Shown here in pieces: positions 8,871-17,832 of a stretch of DNA of 64,000 bases; positions within the stretch are counted from its first letter, which is position 1; each line of letters starts with the position of its first letter. The notes under the pieces are model-generated. The model saw only the letters and a list, made by a program, of their open reading frames with translations, did no database searches and was not told the DNA's origin. Source of the DNA: Gluconobacter frateurii (GTDB taxonomy: Bacteria; Pseudomonadota; Alphaproteobacteria; Acetobacterales; Acetobacteraceae); the NCBI RefSeq assembly GCF_002723955.1, contig NZ_BEWN01000001.1:930001-994000 (forward strand), in the 5' to 3' direction. Made by a program: the position numbers and the translations under genes.

Positions 8871-9737
8871 TTGCTCGTGCCAAATCACATTCTTCCCCAA
8901 TCCCAAAATCATCAGCCCGGTCTTGAAGAGCCAATGCAGCCTCACGCGGAGCATATTCGTGCCAGTTATCGAGGAAGCGGCAAGCTCGCTGGGAAGAAAG
9001 CCCTGATCAGTGGCGGGGACAGCGGCATTGGGCGTGCTGCAGCATTGCATTTTGCCCGCGAGGGAGCGGACGTGGCGATCCTCTATCTGGAGGAACACGA
9101 CGATGCGAATGAGACAATCCGCCTCATCGAAAAAGAAGGCCGTAAAGGCCTCGCTATTGCAGGCGATGTTTCTTCCAGCCAAGTCTGCAACGATGCTGTT
9201 GCACAGGTCGTGACGCAGTTCGAAGGTCTGGATATTCTGGTGAATAATGCAGGTGTTCAGATGGTTCAGGAAGACATAGAAGCGATATCCGACGAGGAAT
9301 GGCAGCGTCACATGGATATCAACATCAATGGATATTTCTATTTAGTGAGAGCTGCTCTCCCACATCTTGGAAAGGGAAGCGCAATTATTAATACATCTTC
9401 CATAAATGCTTTTGCAGGAAATAAGGATCTCTTAGCCTATTCAACAACCAAGGCAGCGGAAATGGGTTTTACCCGTTCTTTGGCTTTGCAATTGGTTTCC
9501 AGAGGTATTCGTGTGAATGCTGTTGCTCCTGGACCAGTTTGGACACCCCTTCAGCCTGCAAGCTGGGGCATTGTTGACCCACAGACCGTTGCTGAGCTGG
9601 GAAAAGATACGCCTATGGGTCGGTGTGGAGATCCTTCGGAACTTGGGCCCGCATATGTTTATCTTGCCAGTGAAGATGCGTCCTTTGTGACCGGGCAGAC
9701 ACTGCATGTGAATGGTGGGAAGATTATTAACGGCTGA
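8871..9737 (+). CDS. SDR family oxidoreductase (YhdF/glucose-ribitol dehydrogenase-like)
   Basis: A 288-residue classical short-chain dehydrogenase. The nucleotide motif is SGGDSGIGRAA (from residue 47), NNAG is present, and the catalytic Ser (NTSSINAF) and Y-x3-K (YSTTKAA) are intact. The extended N-terminus (NHQPGLEEPM, SYRGSGKLAGK) is typical of the subfamily with the GGDSGIGR signature. The start is TTG, chosen because AGGAGC lies five bases upstream and no ATG fits. It is probably NADP- or NAD-dependent and acts on a sugar, polyol or aldehyde. It converges on the molybdenum hydroxylase operon. Confidence 0.88.
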   Translation: MLVPNHILPQSQNHQPGLEEPMQPHAEHIRASYRGSGKLAGKKALISGGDSGIGRAAALHFAREGADVAILYLEEHDDANETIRLIEKEGRKGLAIAGDVSSSQVCNDAVAQVVTQFEGLDILVNNAGVQMVQEDIEAISDEEWQRHMDININGYFYLVRAALPHLGKGSAIINTSSINAFAGNKDLLAYSTTKAAEMGFTRSLALQLVSRGIRVNAVAPGPVWTPLQPASWGIVDPQTVAELGKDTPMGRCGDPSELGPAYVYLASEDASFVTGQTLHVNGGKIING

Positions 9738-9805
9738 TGTGGCTTCCTACCCTCTCCCTAAATTACGCCTTCTCTGGATCGAAGAAACCAGAGAGGGCGG
9801 CGGCA

Positions 9806-12052
9806 TCAGTCTCCGGGTACAATGGGCAGATTATAATGACGTCGACCGGTTGCATGGAAAATTGCGTTAGCAATCGCTGCAGCCGTTCCGCACATGCCAA
9901 TCTCGCCGACACCTTTGATACCTAGTGGACTGACTTCGGTATCTTCCTCGTTGACGAAGAGTACATCCATGTCCGGAATATCTGCATGCGCCGGGATATG
10001 ATATTCAGAAAAATTGTGGTTCATGAAGCGGCCAACACGTTCATCCATCAAGGATTCTTCATGTAGGGCCATTCCTGTCGCCATCACCATTGCACCTCGC
10101 ACCTGGCTGGCTGCCGTTTTAGGGTTCATGATACGTCCAGCTGCAACGGCATTAACTAGCCGTGTCACACGGACGATGCCAAGCTCCTCATCCACACGGA
10201 CTTCGCAGAATACTGCGCTGTGGGTGAAGCGGGCCTTCCTCATCTGGCTGATGGTCCCACGAAGACCCGGCTTTGCCGTTTCTTCGACTTCAAGCTCCGT
10301 CTGACCTGTCAAGGACAGAGCGTCTCGAAGAGACATTTCAAAAGCTTCATCGCCATCAGTGTTTTTTAGAAAACCATCCTGTAAAACTACGGTGTTATGT
10401 CGAAGGCCTTCTGTTAGCCACGCAGAAATATTACTGTTTTTGCCAAGCGTTTTGAAAAGCTTTTCCCGCAAGCTCTGACAGGCAAGCCACACTGCGGCTC
10501 CGGCTGAGGCGGCTGTCCATGAACCGCCTTCTGTTGGGCACTGTGGGAGTGTTGAGTCTCCCAATTCTATATCAATCTGGTCAAGTGGTATGTTGAAGGC
10601 TTCCGATGCTGTCTGGGCCAGGATTGTATATGTTCCGGTTCCGATATCAGATGCGGCGGTTGCAATATGGAGGCGCCCATCGGCAGTCAATCTGGCTCGC
10701 GCTGATGTGGGGGAGAACATGGCGTCCCAGATGCCGGTTGCCATACCCCAGCCAATCAGTTCCTTGCCGTCACGCATCTTTCCGGGCGTCATTGGACGAT
10801 TTTGCCAGCCAAAACGCTCTGCTCCTTGGAGCATCGCCTCGCGCAGAGCTTTGCTGGTCAGGGGCATATCGTGCATGGCGTCGATATCGGAATAGTTGTG
10901 CAGCCGAAAGGTCAGTGGGTCCATGCTGCAGGCATAAGCCATTTCGTCTATAGCCATCTCAAAGAGATTGACGCCTGTCGCCGCTCCGGGAGCCCTCATA
11001 TCGCTGGAAGTGTACGTATCCCGAGGGACGACTTTGTAATCAGCCGTTGCGTTGGGGCATTTGTAATTGATCAGCCCCCAGACAACGAGATTCTCCATAT
11101 TATGCTCAAAACGTGAAGTGTCTGTGACACCCTCAACGATCATGGATTGCAGAGTTCCATCCGGCGTGGCGCCGAGCGCAATGTCCATGATGGCCTCCGG
11201 GCGGAAGACATGCGTGAACATTTGCTGTCGCGTCAGGGAGACACGTACCGAGCGTTTCAGCATTTTCGCAGCAAGGGCTGCCAGAAACACATTGTGCTGT
11301 GCCCTAAGGCCAGATCCGAAAGCGCCACCAACATAAGGATTGCGAACGCGTACCTGATCCTTGGAAAGCGAGAGGGCGCTTGTCAGATAGGCCTGTACGG
11401 CCTGAGGTCCCTGTGTCTTGTCCCAGACGGTGAACTTGCCATCATCTTCCACAATGACCGTCGTGGCATGCATCTCCATGGGATTGTGGTGTTCAGGAGC
11501 CAGATGATAGTGGCCTTCAACCTTTATGGGACTTAAAGCGTAGGCCTCAGCAGCCTTACCGCGGGACTTGGGAGGCACATAATTGCTGCGTGGTTTCTCG
11601 GGCATGTATTTTTGATGAAGGGCCACCTCAAAATCTGCATTATGAGGCCAGCGTTCATAATCGACTTCCATAAGCATCGCGGCCTCGCGAGCTGCTTCGA
11701 AGGTTTCCGCAAAGACAACAGCGACTGGCTGGCCATTGAAACGGATTTCCCCGTCATGGAGTGGTCTGTAAGGAGAGCCAGGAACACCTAGACCATCGAC
11801 ATAGGACTTCTCGAAAAGAGCCGTATGGGGCCGATTGAGATGCGTCATGATCTCCACAACGCCCGGTACCGCGCGGGCAGCTTCCTCACGGATTGTCTCA
11901 ATACGCCCGCGCGCTATGGGGCTATTCACAATGACGCCGTATAGCATGCCGGAAGGATGCGGTTCAGCAGCATATCTGGCTTGTCCGGTGACCTTGGCAA
12001 AACCATCAATGCGAGAGACGGACTGCCCAATAGTCGTGGAGATAACGGTCAT
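9806..12052 (-). CDS. Molybdenum hydroxylase large subunit (aldehyde oxidoreductase, PaoC-like)
   Basis: A 748-residue molybdopterin-binding subunit of the xanthine dehydrogenase family. The N-terminal a/b hammerhead domain (GKATGQARYAAE-like start) is followed by the large Mo-pterin domain. GGAFGSG and the terminal KGVGEIGMCGT are present; the Glu of this last motif is the catalytic base. It is last of three genes ordered 2Fe-2S, FAD, Mo, like E. coli paoABC. The expected reaction is oxidation of aldehydes or hydroxylation of N-heterocycles. No Tat signal is seen on any subunit, unlike E. coli PaoA, so the complex should be cytoplasmic. Confidence 0.92.
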   Translation of the reverse strand: MTVISTTIGQSVSRIDGFAKVTGQARYAAEPHPSGMLYGVIVNSPIARGRIETIREEAARAVPGVVEIMTHLNRPHTALFEKSYVDGLGVPGSPYRPLHDGEIRFNGQPVAVVFAETFEAAREAAMLMEVDYERWPHNADFEVALHQKYMPEKPRSNYVPPKSRGKAAEAYALSPIKVEGHYHLAPEHHNPMEMHATTVIVEDDGKFTVWDKTQGPQAVQAYLTSALSLSKDQVRVRNPYVGGAFGSGLRAQHNVFLAALAAKMLKRSVRVSLTRQQMFTHVFRPEAIMDIALGATPDGTLQSMIVEGVTDTSRFEHNMENLVVWGLINYKCPNATADYKVVPRDTYTSSDMRAPGAATGVNLFEMAIDEMAYACSMDPLTFRLHNYSDIDAMHDMPLTSKALREAMLQGAERFGWQNRPMTPGKMRDGKELIGWGMATGIWDAMFSPTSARARLTADGRLHIATAASDIGTGTYTILAQTASEAFNIPLDQIDIELGDSTLPQCPTEGGSWTAASAGAAVWLACQSLREKLFKTLGKNSNISAWLTEGLRHNTVVLQDGFLKNTDGDEAFEMSLRDALSLTGQTELEVEETAKPGLRGTISQMRKARFTHSAVFCEVRVDEELGIVRVTRLVNAVAAGRIMNPKTAASQVRGAMVMATGMALHEESLMDERVGRFMNHNFSEYHIPAHADIPDMDVLFVNEEDTEVSPLGIKGVGEIGMCGTAAAIANAIFHATGRRHYNLPIVPGD

Positions 12053-12064
12053 GTCCGGTTTCCT

Positions 12065-13072
12065 TCAGGAAATACTTTTATACGTCTGGGATTGAGGCGT
12101 ACCGTCAGCGGCCTGAGACAGTGCCCGCATAATCACTCGTGGAGCGAGCCTGAGTTTGGCGGCATTATCACGATCTGTGACAGCGCCACGCAAAAGGCAT
12201 TCAGCAGTATCGCGAAAAAGGGAGAGAGAAGGGGTCTTACCTTCAAGAAGTGCTTCCGCTTCTGGAACGCACCAAGGCTTTGTTCCCACACCTCCGAGAG
12301 CGATGTGCGCCTTCTGGATTACATCGCTTTCCATTTGCAGCCCGACTGCAACGGACACAATAGCAAAGGCAAAAGACAGTCGATCACGGATTTTGAGGTA
12401 GGTGTAATGAGGGCCGAACGAGAGGGCAGGGAGATCAATAGAGGTCACGATTTCTCCGGGAAGGAGAATATTGTCCTGCCAGGGTTGGTCGCCGGGAAGG
12501 CGGTGATAATCCCGGAAAGCCACACTGCGTTCGCCCTGAGAACCAGCGAGGGTCACTGTCGCATTCAGGGCCGCGAGGGCCACGCACATGTCGGAAGGGA
12601 AGGTCGCGATACAGGCTTCGCTGGTCCCAAGAATGGCCATGATCCTGTTGCGGCCACCTTTTGCGGAACATCCGGTTCCGGGAGAACGCTTGTTACAGGC
12701 CATATCCGGATCATAAAAATAATGGCATCGCGTACGCTGGTTCAGGTTGCCGCCATTTGTCGCTCTGTTCCGGATCTGCGGACTTGCTCCTGCGAGAATG
12801 GCAGATGCCAGAAGAGGGTAGCGTTCGGTGACCAAGGGGTGGGCTGCCGTGTCCGCATTTGTAACAAGGGCACCAAGACGCAGTCTGCCGTCCGGCAGTT
12901 CCTCAACCTTGTTCAGCGGCAGGCTGTTGAGATCGATTACATGGTTAGGACGCTCAACATCCGATTTCATGAGATCAACGAGATTAGTGCCACCAGCAAG
13001 ATAGCGTGCATGCTCAAAGTCATCCCAGGCATCTGAAAGCGCGGTGGGACGGGAATAGGAGAACTGTCTCAT
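12065..13072 (-). CDS. Molybdenum hydroxylase FAD subunit with extra Fe-S loop (PaoB-like)
   Basis: A 335-residue FAD-binding subunit. FAD contacts are in LAGGTNLVDLMKSD near residue 30 and in the ATNGGNLNQRTRC region. The loop after it carries three spaced cysteines (RTRCHYFYDP, MACNKR, GTGCSAKGG), as in the PaoB group, where such a loop holds a 4Fe-4S cluster; that cofactor is inferred here. The C-terminal CO dehydrogenase flavoprotein domain closes the protein. Its ATG overlaps the end of the 2Fe-2S gene by four bases and the Mo subunit starts 12 bases downstream, so the three form one operon. Confidence 0.9.
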   Translation of the reverse strand: MRQFSYSRPTALSDAWDDFEHARYLAGGTNLVDLMKSDVERPNHVIDLNSLPLNKVEELPDGRLRLGALVTNADTAAHPLVTERYPLLASAILAGASPQIRNRATNGGNLNQRTRCHYFYDPDMACNKRSPGTGCSAKGGRNRIMAILGTSEACIATFPSDMCVALAALNATVTLAGSQGERSVAFRDYHRLPGDQPWQDNILLPGEIVTSIDLPALSFGPHYTYLKIRDRLSFAFAIVSVAVGLQMESDVIQKAHIALGGVGTKPWCVPEAEALLEGKTPSLSLFRDTAECLLRGAVTDRDNAAKLRLAPRVIMRALSQAADGTPQSQTYKSIS

Positions 13073-13575
13073 GCAGCTTCTCCCGTACGGTTTTTCTGCT
13101 GCTGCGCGATGACTTGCTCAATGGCATCAATAATGCCGTTGTAAGCTCCACATCGGCAGAGATTACCGCTCATGAATTCGCGGATCTCCTCGCGGGACTG
13201 CGTATGTCCTTCTTCCAAAAGGGCAATCGCTGACATGATCTGGCCCGGTGTGCAGTAGCCGCATTGAAAGGCGTCTCGATCAATAAATGCCTGCTGCATG
13301 GGGTGCAGATGACCTTCCGAGCCAAGCCCTTCAATCGTTATGACTTTGGCATCAGGAATGGAAACAGCAAAGATAAGGCAGCTTTTCACCCGCTTTCCAT
13401 CGACTAACACAGTGCAGGCACCGCATTGCCCATGATCGCAGCCTTTTTTTGTACCCGTCAGATCCAGACGCTCCCGAAGGAGATCCAGTAACGTCACGCA
13501 AGGGGGAAGGTCAGCGACGTAGCTTTTCCCGTTTATTTCAAGACGACAGGGTCTGGCGACAGACAGATCAGTCAT
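13069..13575 (-). CDS. Molybdenum hydroxylase 2Fe-2S subunit (PaoA-like, no Tat signal)
   Basis: A 168-residue protein with two 2Fe-2S domains. The plant ferredoxin-like N-terminal half has CDHGQCGACTVLVDGKRVKSC, and the helical half has CGYCTPGQ and CRCGAY. These are all eight cluster cysteines expected in the family. Length matches the short cytoplasmic form; the twin-arginine leader of E. coli PaoA is missing. It is first in the operon. No XdhC/PaoD-type insertion chaperone or regulator is present beside it. Confidence 0.92.
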   Translation of the reverse strand: MTDLSVARPCRLEINGKSYVADLPPCVTLLDLLRERLDLTGTKKGCDHGQCGACTVLVDGKRVKSCLIFAVSIPDAKVITIEGLGSEGHLHPMQQAFIDRDAFQCGYCTPGQIMSAIALLEEGHTQSREEIREFMSGNLCRCGAYNGIIDAIEQVIAQQQKNRTGEAA

Positions 13576-14395
13576 TGGAAATCGCTCCGTTCAGCGTCAG
13601 ATTTTTCAGCTGCTCAGAGCGTTAAGACTATGTATGCCAGCAAGTTTCCTATTAACTTCTCTAATCAAGACGAAAAAAGGAATATCGCTATATCGTGTTG
13701 ATAGAAGAGTGGATCTACTTCCGGCGACGGTGTGGCCTGAGGATGCTCATGACGGAGAGAGCCGTCATGACTTTAAGACTTGGAGCTGGACGTTTCATCA
13801 AGACGTTTATGTTTGTAGGCTGCAACCTGGTTGCGGGTTAAAATAAAGCTCAGAAGGTGCCCCTGATTTTGGGAGTAGGCCTGTGCCTTATCGGCTAAAA
13901 CTCCGCGAATGAGGCCTCTGTTTGCCTTGTGGCTTGCGAAGAAGCCCGAACTAGGGTGGTGACCCTATTTTGCCTGTCATGCCTCCCTGCGGCAGCAAAC
14001 CCACACCCCAGAGGAAGAGCCATGGAGAAAAAACAGGGACAAGTTTTCGCATGATTGGAAAAACGTCTTGCTGTTGGATCAGATGCTTTGGATTTCTCCC
14101 GATCGTGGGTGATTTCTGTGTCGCGATTAGGAGTTTTGTTATTGCGATCAAAGATATTGGAAGAATTCTGAATATGCAGTCTCGCAATCGTCTTACGACC
14201 ATGATTTGGCTGTAGCATACGACGGACGCGGGGGTGGTGAGGCACCTGAACGAGATCTTTTTCGGTCGAAAAATATTTCTAAAGTACCATTTTCTCCAAT
14301 AAGAAATTTCGTGGAATGTCACGGCTTAGCAGGAAAATACTTCCTGTTTTGTCCCTCAGTAATAAGGTCCACGTCGGTTTTTCGAGACGGGCAAT
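13576..14395. other. Gene-poor decayed region
   Basis: 820 bases upstream of the molybdenum hydroxylase operon. Its promoter should lie near 13580-13640. Only short, mutually overlapping frames of 60-120 codons are seen on both strands, none with a recognisable domain or a good ribosome site. The region leads into a higBA relic and is best read as degenerating accessory DNA. Confidence 0.4.
13747..13770. terminator. Hairpin in decayed region
   Basis: TCATGACGG and CCGTCATGA form a perfect nine-base stem around a six-base loop. It is followed on the plus strand by CTTTAAG rather than a clear T-run, so termination is only one possibility. It stands alone in a region without genes. Confidence 0.3.
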
Positions 14396-14506
14396 GATAA
14401 AAGTCTTGTTGGCGATGTCGGTCGACTTCGGAAAATGCTGGTGTTTCGCCTGAACGAGCAGGGCTCCCTCTACGATATGACACTGGAGAATTATCACAGT
14501 GTCTAA
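14396..14506 (+). pseudogene. HigB-like toxin, C-terminal relic (tentative)
   Basis: A short frame ending at the TAA at 14504-14506 translates to a tail containing VFRLNEQGSLYDMTLENYH. This resembles the WRICF...VEIVDYH ending of HigB/RelE-type toxins. It is followed two bases later by the higA-like relic, in the toxin-then-antitoxin order of higBA. The upstream part could not be followed, so the gene is broken or absent. Confidence 0.4.
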
Positions 14507-14507
14507 A

Positions 14508-14790
14508 ATGCATGCCTCACTGACCGTTCATTTTGGTGGCTGGCTCAGGGCGGAAATACTGAGCCCTATAATATCAAGGTGAACACCGTTGCAGAGCGTT
14601 TTGGCGTCCCTCCTCAGAAGGTCAGTAATCGACTGAATGGCGGTTCAGCCTGTCTGCTGACATAGGCATGCGGTTTGGAAAAGCCTTTGGAGTGCGTGCC
14701 GACACCCTGATGCGTATGCAGATTGATTTCGAACCGACCTAGGCACAGGAATGTAAAGCCGACCTGAACGTGCAGCATTTCAATCTTGTC
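14508..14790 (+). pseudogene. HigA-family antitoxin relic
   Basis: A decayed HTH antitoxin of the HigA/VapI type. After an ATG at 14508 the frame gives GGWLRAEIL. After a frameshift it gives EPYNIKVNTVAERFGV, then PPQKVSNRLNGGSACLL up to an in-frame stop. Another phase gives MRFGKAFGVRADTLMRMQ, and the end reads DLNVQHFN. These blocks are in the correct order for a complete HigA protein (about 95 residues), so at least two frameshifts and two stops have inactivated it. A second relic with the same blocks lies at 57956-58230. Confidence 0.7.
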
Positions 14791-14821
14791 GTACGCCCTC
14801 TGACTGAGCAGCAGACGATTT

Positions 14822-15019
14822 GAGAGCCGATGAAAAAAGTTAGCCGTGCCGAGGACATTTCCCGCCGTTTATTCAACGGCATAGTCGGAACACTCATCGT
14901 TCAGGATCTGCGCAAGAGTAAGCCATAATCGATTTACGGTTTGATAACGCCCGACAAGCAAACTCATGGCGACAGAAATGGTCGGGCCCCCGAAAGAGAT
15001 TGTAGGCTGCTCTCGAACC
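14822..15019. other. Intergenic remainder
   Basis: A 32-codon frame (ATG at about 14830 to the TAA near 14928) reads MKKVSRAEDISRRLFNGIVG and onward. It has no good ribosome site and no recognised family; a relic is possible. The rest is non-coding between this and the phosphoesterase stop. Confidence 0.25.
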
Positions 15020-16201
15020 CTACCCAGCCCGTAGATGAAAGCGTGTGATTTCGGCTGGCACGCCTAGGCGGAGTGCGAAGCCGGGCCATAGACCGGTTCC
15101 GTTGCTGACATAAAGCGTCATGCCGCCCACCTGGTAGCGTCCGGAGACAAAGCCGTTATTGCCCCGGGCCACGAGACGATCGAGACCGCGGATCATCCCG
15201 CCATGCGTATGACCCGAGAGCTGAAGTGCCACGCCCCGAGCCGCTGCGGCCCGGGCATCGCCGGGCTGATGATCGAGCAGCACAACCGGCGCATGGGCAG
15301 GACAGCCCGACAGTGCGGCGTCAAGATCCGGGCCCACCTGACCGTGCCCACGTGCCGAGCGATCCGTCACGCCTGCGATAACAAGATGGGCCGTGTCGCG
15401 CGTGATGATTCTGTGCTGGTTTTCCAGCACATCGAAACCCAGTGCCGACAGATGGCGTATCCAGTCCGTGTAATCGAAGAAATATTCATGGTTGCCTGGA
15501 GCAGCCAATACGCCATCGGGCGCGCTCAGCTCGGAGAGCGGTGCGATGTCGGCACGGCGCATGTCCACCGACCCGTCGATAAAATCCCCAGTCACGACGA
15601 TCAGATCGGCATCAGCCGCATTGGCGCGACCTACAACACGGGCAGCCCATCCCGCAGAGAAAAGCCGCGTGATATGCAGATCACTCAGCTGGAGCAGTCG
15701 GTATCCATCAAACAGCGGGGATAATCCGCGTATGGTGACGGTCACGTCCGTGACCTGTGGCACCCGGAGCGCATTGATGACGCCGATGGCCGCGAGCAGC
15801 CCGGCCAGTCCACCTACCGTGATGCGGACTTCGGTGCCTATATGAACCGGCTGCCAAGTAATCAGCGCAACCACCAGCGCGAAGAGATCGAGTGCAAGCT
15901 GAAACAGCATAAGAAACAGGATCGTTCCGACCGCCCAGTTGAACAGGATAATAAGCGGCTTCGGGAACTCTGGCGCGAACATCGAGCCCGAAGAGAGCCT
16001 GCTCCAGAACTGGAATTGCGACGCCACGATGACGAAGACGGCCACCGGAAGTTTCACGGCAACCGGAAGAGGCAGTGGCCATAACCAGTTTAGGATCACG
16101 ATCGATAGAAGCAGGCCGAATACGATAATGCGCACGAGTATGGACATCCTCATCGATAGGGGGAGCCGACGGCTTGCGATGACCGTCGGCGTTTCGGACA
16201 C
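15020..16201 (-). CDS. Membrane-anchored metallophosphoesterase (YaeI-like)
   Basis: A 393-residue protein. The first about 150 residues hold four hydrophobic helices. A calcineurin-like phosphoesterase domain follows, with SDLHITR, VVTGDFIDG, APGNHEYF and the C-terminal SGHTHGG, which together supply the two-metal ligands. This layout fits the YaeI/UDP-diacylglucosamine-pyrophosphatase-like family of lipid-linked phosphate hydrolases. The start is a GTG at 16201; a later ATG at 16153 or 16147 is possible. It lies 45 bases downstream of the SDR stop on the same strand. Confidence 0.85.
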   Translation of the reverse strand: MSETPTVIASRRLPLSMRMSILVRIIVFGLLLSIVILNWLWPLPLPVAVKLPVAVFVIVASQFQFWSRLSSGSMFAPEFPKPLIILFNWAVGTILFLMLFQLALDLFALVVALITWQPVHIGTEVRITVGGLAGLLAAIGVINALRVPQVTDVTVTIRGLSPLFDGYRLLQLSDLHITRLFSAGWAARVVGRANAADADLIVVTGDFIDGSVDMRRADIAPLSELSAPDGVLAAPGNHEYFFDYTDWIRHLSALGFDVLENQHRIITRDTAHLVIAGVTDRSARGHGQVGPDLDAALSGCPAHAPVVLLDHQPGDARAAAARGVALQLSGHTHGGMIRGLDRLVARGNNGFVSGRYQVGGMTLYVSNGTGLWPGFALRLGVPAEITRFHLRAG

Positions 16202-16246
16202 GGGCGTGACCCTGTGCTGACCCGAAGTGTTGTTCGCGCAAACGCG

Positions 16247-17227
16247 TCAGGCGAAGCTTTCGCCTACCATTTCCTCGCTTTTTGTCCATAAGGCTTCGGC
16301 ATGTGCCGGATCGAGAGCGTAGGCGCGTACCCCAGCATTGACCAGACTGATCGGCTGGTCGTTCGGCACGACATCGCTGACGTGGCAATCCTCGCAATAG
16401 TGGGCACCCACTGCATCGGCCTCAGCCACGACGCCGGCCCACACCGAGGTTGCAGTACCCTGCGGGATGCTTTTGAACTGGAACAGCTCATGGCCCTCGG
16501 CGGCGGCCTGTTCGTTGATCTGGCTTACCATGGCGTCGATCTCGCCAGGCGCCATGTGCCGTACCAGCTCCGTCATGATCGCACCGGGGTGAACTGCCGT
16601 TGCCCGCACGCCCCGTGAGCGATGCCGGGCATCAAAGGCGACGGCAAAGAGAATGTTGGCGGTCTTGGAGCGTCCATAGGCCACGAACGGCACGTAAGGC
16701 GTATGGTCGAAATTCGGGTCGCCCAGATCAACGTCGGCGAAGCGATGTCCGGCCGAGGACACATTGACCACCCGTGCACCATCGCGCAGCAGTCCGGCGA
16801 TCCGGTTGATCAGGACGAAATGTCCCAGATGATTGGTGCCGAACTGCGTCTCGAACCCGTCTTTCGTATGTCCGAACGGCGTCGCCATGACGCCCGCATT
16901 GGCGATCACCAGGTCAAAGGGCGTGGCCTCCGTGTTCAGACGGTCGGCGCAGGCGCGTACGCTCGCCAGATCCGCAAGGTCCAGTGCGGTAAGTTCGAAC
17001 GCACCACCTCCCTGCGCTGCAGCCGCGCGGACCTGATCGGTTGCAGGCTCTGCTTTTGCAAGATCGCGCACCGCGCCCACGACATGCGCGCCATGAGCCG
17101 CCAGCGCGCGGGCTGTTTCCACACCCAATCCGGCGGAAACACCGGTCACGAGAACGCGCTTGCCCTTCAGGGACACGCCGGAGAGAACATCATCGGTCGT
17201 TGAAGTTGCGCCAAAAATCTGAGTCAT
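16247..17227 (-). CDS. SDR family oxidoreductase (paralogue 1 of an SDR/TetR pair)
   Basis: A 326-residue SDR of the retinol-dehydrogenase-like type: TGVSAGLGVETARALA for NAD(P), NAGVMATP, a Ser in VNVSSAGH, and YGRSKTAN with the catalytic Tyr and Lys. The open frame extends upstream to 17602, but MTQIFGATSTTDDV at 17227 is the true start because the paralogue at 49934-50914 has exactly the same length and N-terminus. It is divergent from a tetR pseudogene, with two palindromes between them that are conserved at the other copy. It should therefore have been TetR-controlled. The likely substrate is a xenobiotic or short ketone/aldehyde, by inference. Confidence 0.9.
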   Translation of the reverse strand: MTQIFGATSTTDDVLSGVSLKGKRVLVTGVSAGLGVETARALAAHGAHVVGAVRDLAKAEPATDQVRAAAAQGGGAFELTALDLADLASVRACADRLNTEATPFDLVIANAGVMATPFGHTKDGFETQFGTNHLGHFVLINRIAGLLRDGARVVNVSSAGHRFADVDLGDPNFDHTPYVPFVAYGRSKTANILFAVAFDARHRSRGVRATAVHPGAIMTELVRHMAPGEIDAMVSQINEQAAAEGHELFQFKSIPQGTATSVWAGVVAEADAVGAHYCEDCHVSDVVPNDQPISLVNAGVRAYALDPAHAEALWTKSEEMVGESFA

Positions 17228-17289
17228 GGGTAGAACTCCTTGAAATGGTGCATCCGTTCTTTGCCGAAATGGCGTTGGATATCTTATGT

Positions 17290-17326
17290 GGAGCATGGCT
17301 CCGTTTGTATACGGAGCATAACTCCG
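17290..17326. promoter_or_regulatory. Paired TetR operator sites
   Basis: GGAGCATGGCTCC (17290-17302) and CGGAGCATAACTCCG (17312-17326) are two near-perfect palindromes 23 bases apart, in the gap between the SDR gene and the tetR relic. The intact paralogous pair has the same two motifs (50977-50989 and 51002-51016) at the same place. I read them as operators of the TetR protein. With the local tetR dead, the paralogue at 51036 may bind here. Confidence 0.65.
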
Positions 17327-17343
17327 TTTAACAAGGAGGAGAG

Positions 17344-17832
17344 GTGACCGACGTGAAAAGGCCTTGTCGCCGACCGCGCAGCAACGGCCAGTGCAATCGG
17401 AAGCCTCTTCTGGCCCTGGCCAAAACCGTTTTTTACGATGGGTGAAGTGGATACTCCCTTCGATGAAGTCGCACGGCGTGCGGGTGTGGGTATTGGCACG
17501 CTTTACCGTCACTTTCTCAGTCGCGACGCTCTTATTGAGGCTGTCTATCGCGCAGAACTGGATCGTCTCGCTGAAGCGGCTCCGATACTGGCCACACAAC
17601 ATCCGCCGGTGGAGGCGCTTCGCGCATGGATGCGACTATTCGTGGATTAGATCTCCGCCAAGCAGGTCGTCGCTCCCGCGCTCAACAGATTGGTCGGGGG
17701 AACTGGGGCGCTCTATGCGCATTCCGGCGATGTTCTCAAAGCCGCGGTCAACAGCCTTGTCTCCTCTGCCATCGCCGCCGGTGAGTTGCGCGCCGACATC
17801 GAGCCTCTGGGTCTGCTACGAAAGGCAGATTA
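17344..17832 (+). pseudogene. TetR/AcrR regulator pseudogene, truncated by an IS
   Basis: It aligns along its length with the intact TetR at 51036-51608. The GTG start region (VTDVKRPCRRPRSNG) is intact. A frameshift then occurs before the HTH, which is recovered in the phase of 17438-17650 (FDEVARRAGVGIGTLYRHF). A TAG at 17647-17649 replaces the sense codon of FVDY. The rest continues to EPLGLLRKAD and is cut by the IS at about 17833. The last some 30 residues seen in the paralogue are missing on both sides of the IS. It cannot encode a working repressor. Confidence 0.8.

Noticed and set aside
9738-9805. Terminator between the convergent SDR and Mo-subunit genes
   Set aside because: TCTCTGG and CCAGAGA can pair across a ten-base loop, but there is no T-run on either side and the stem is short.
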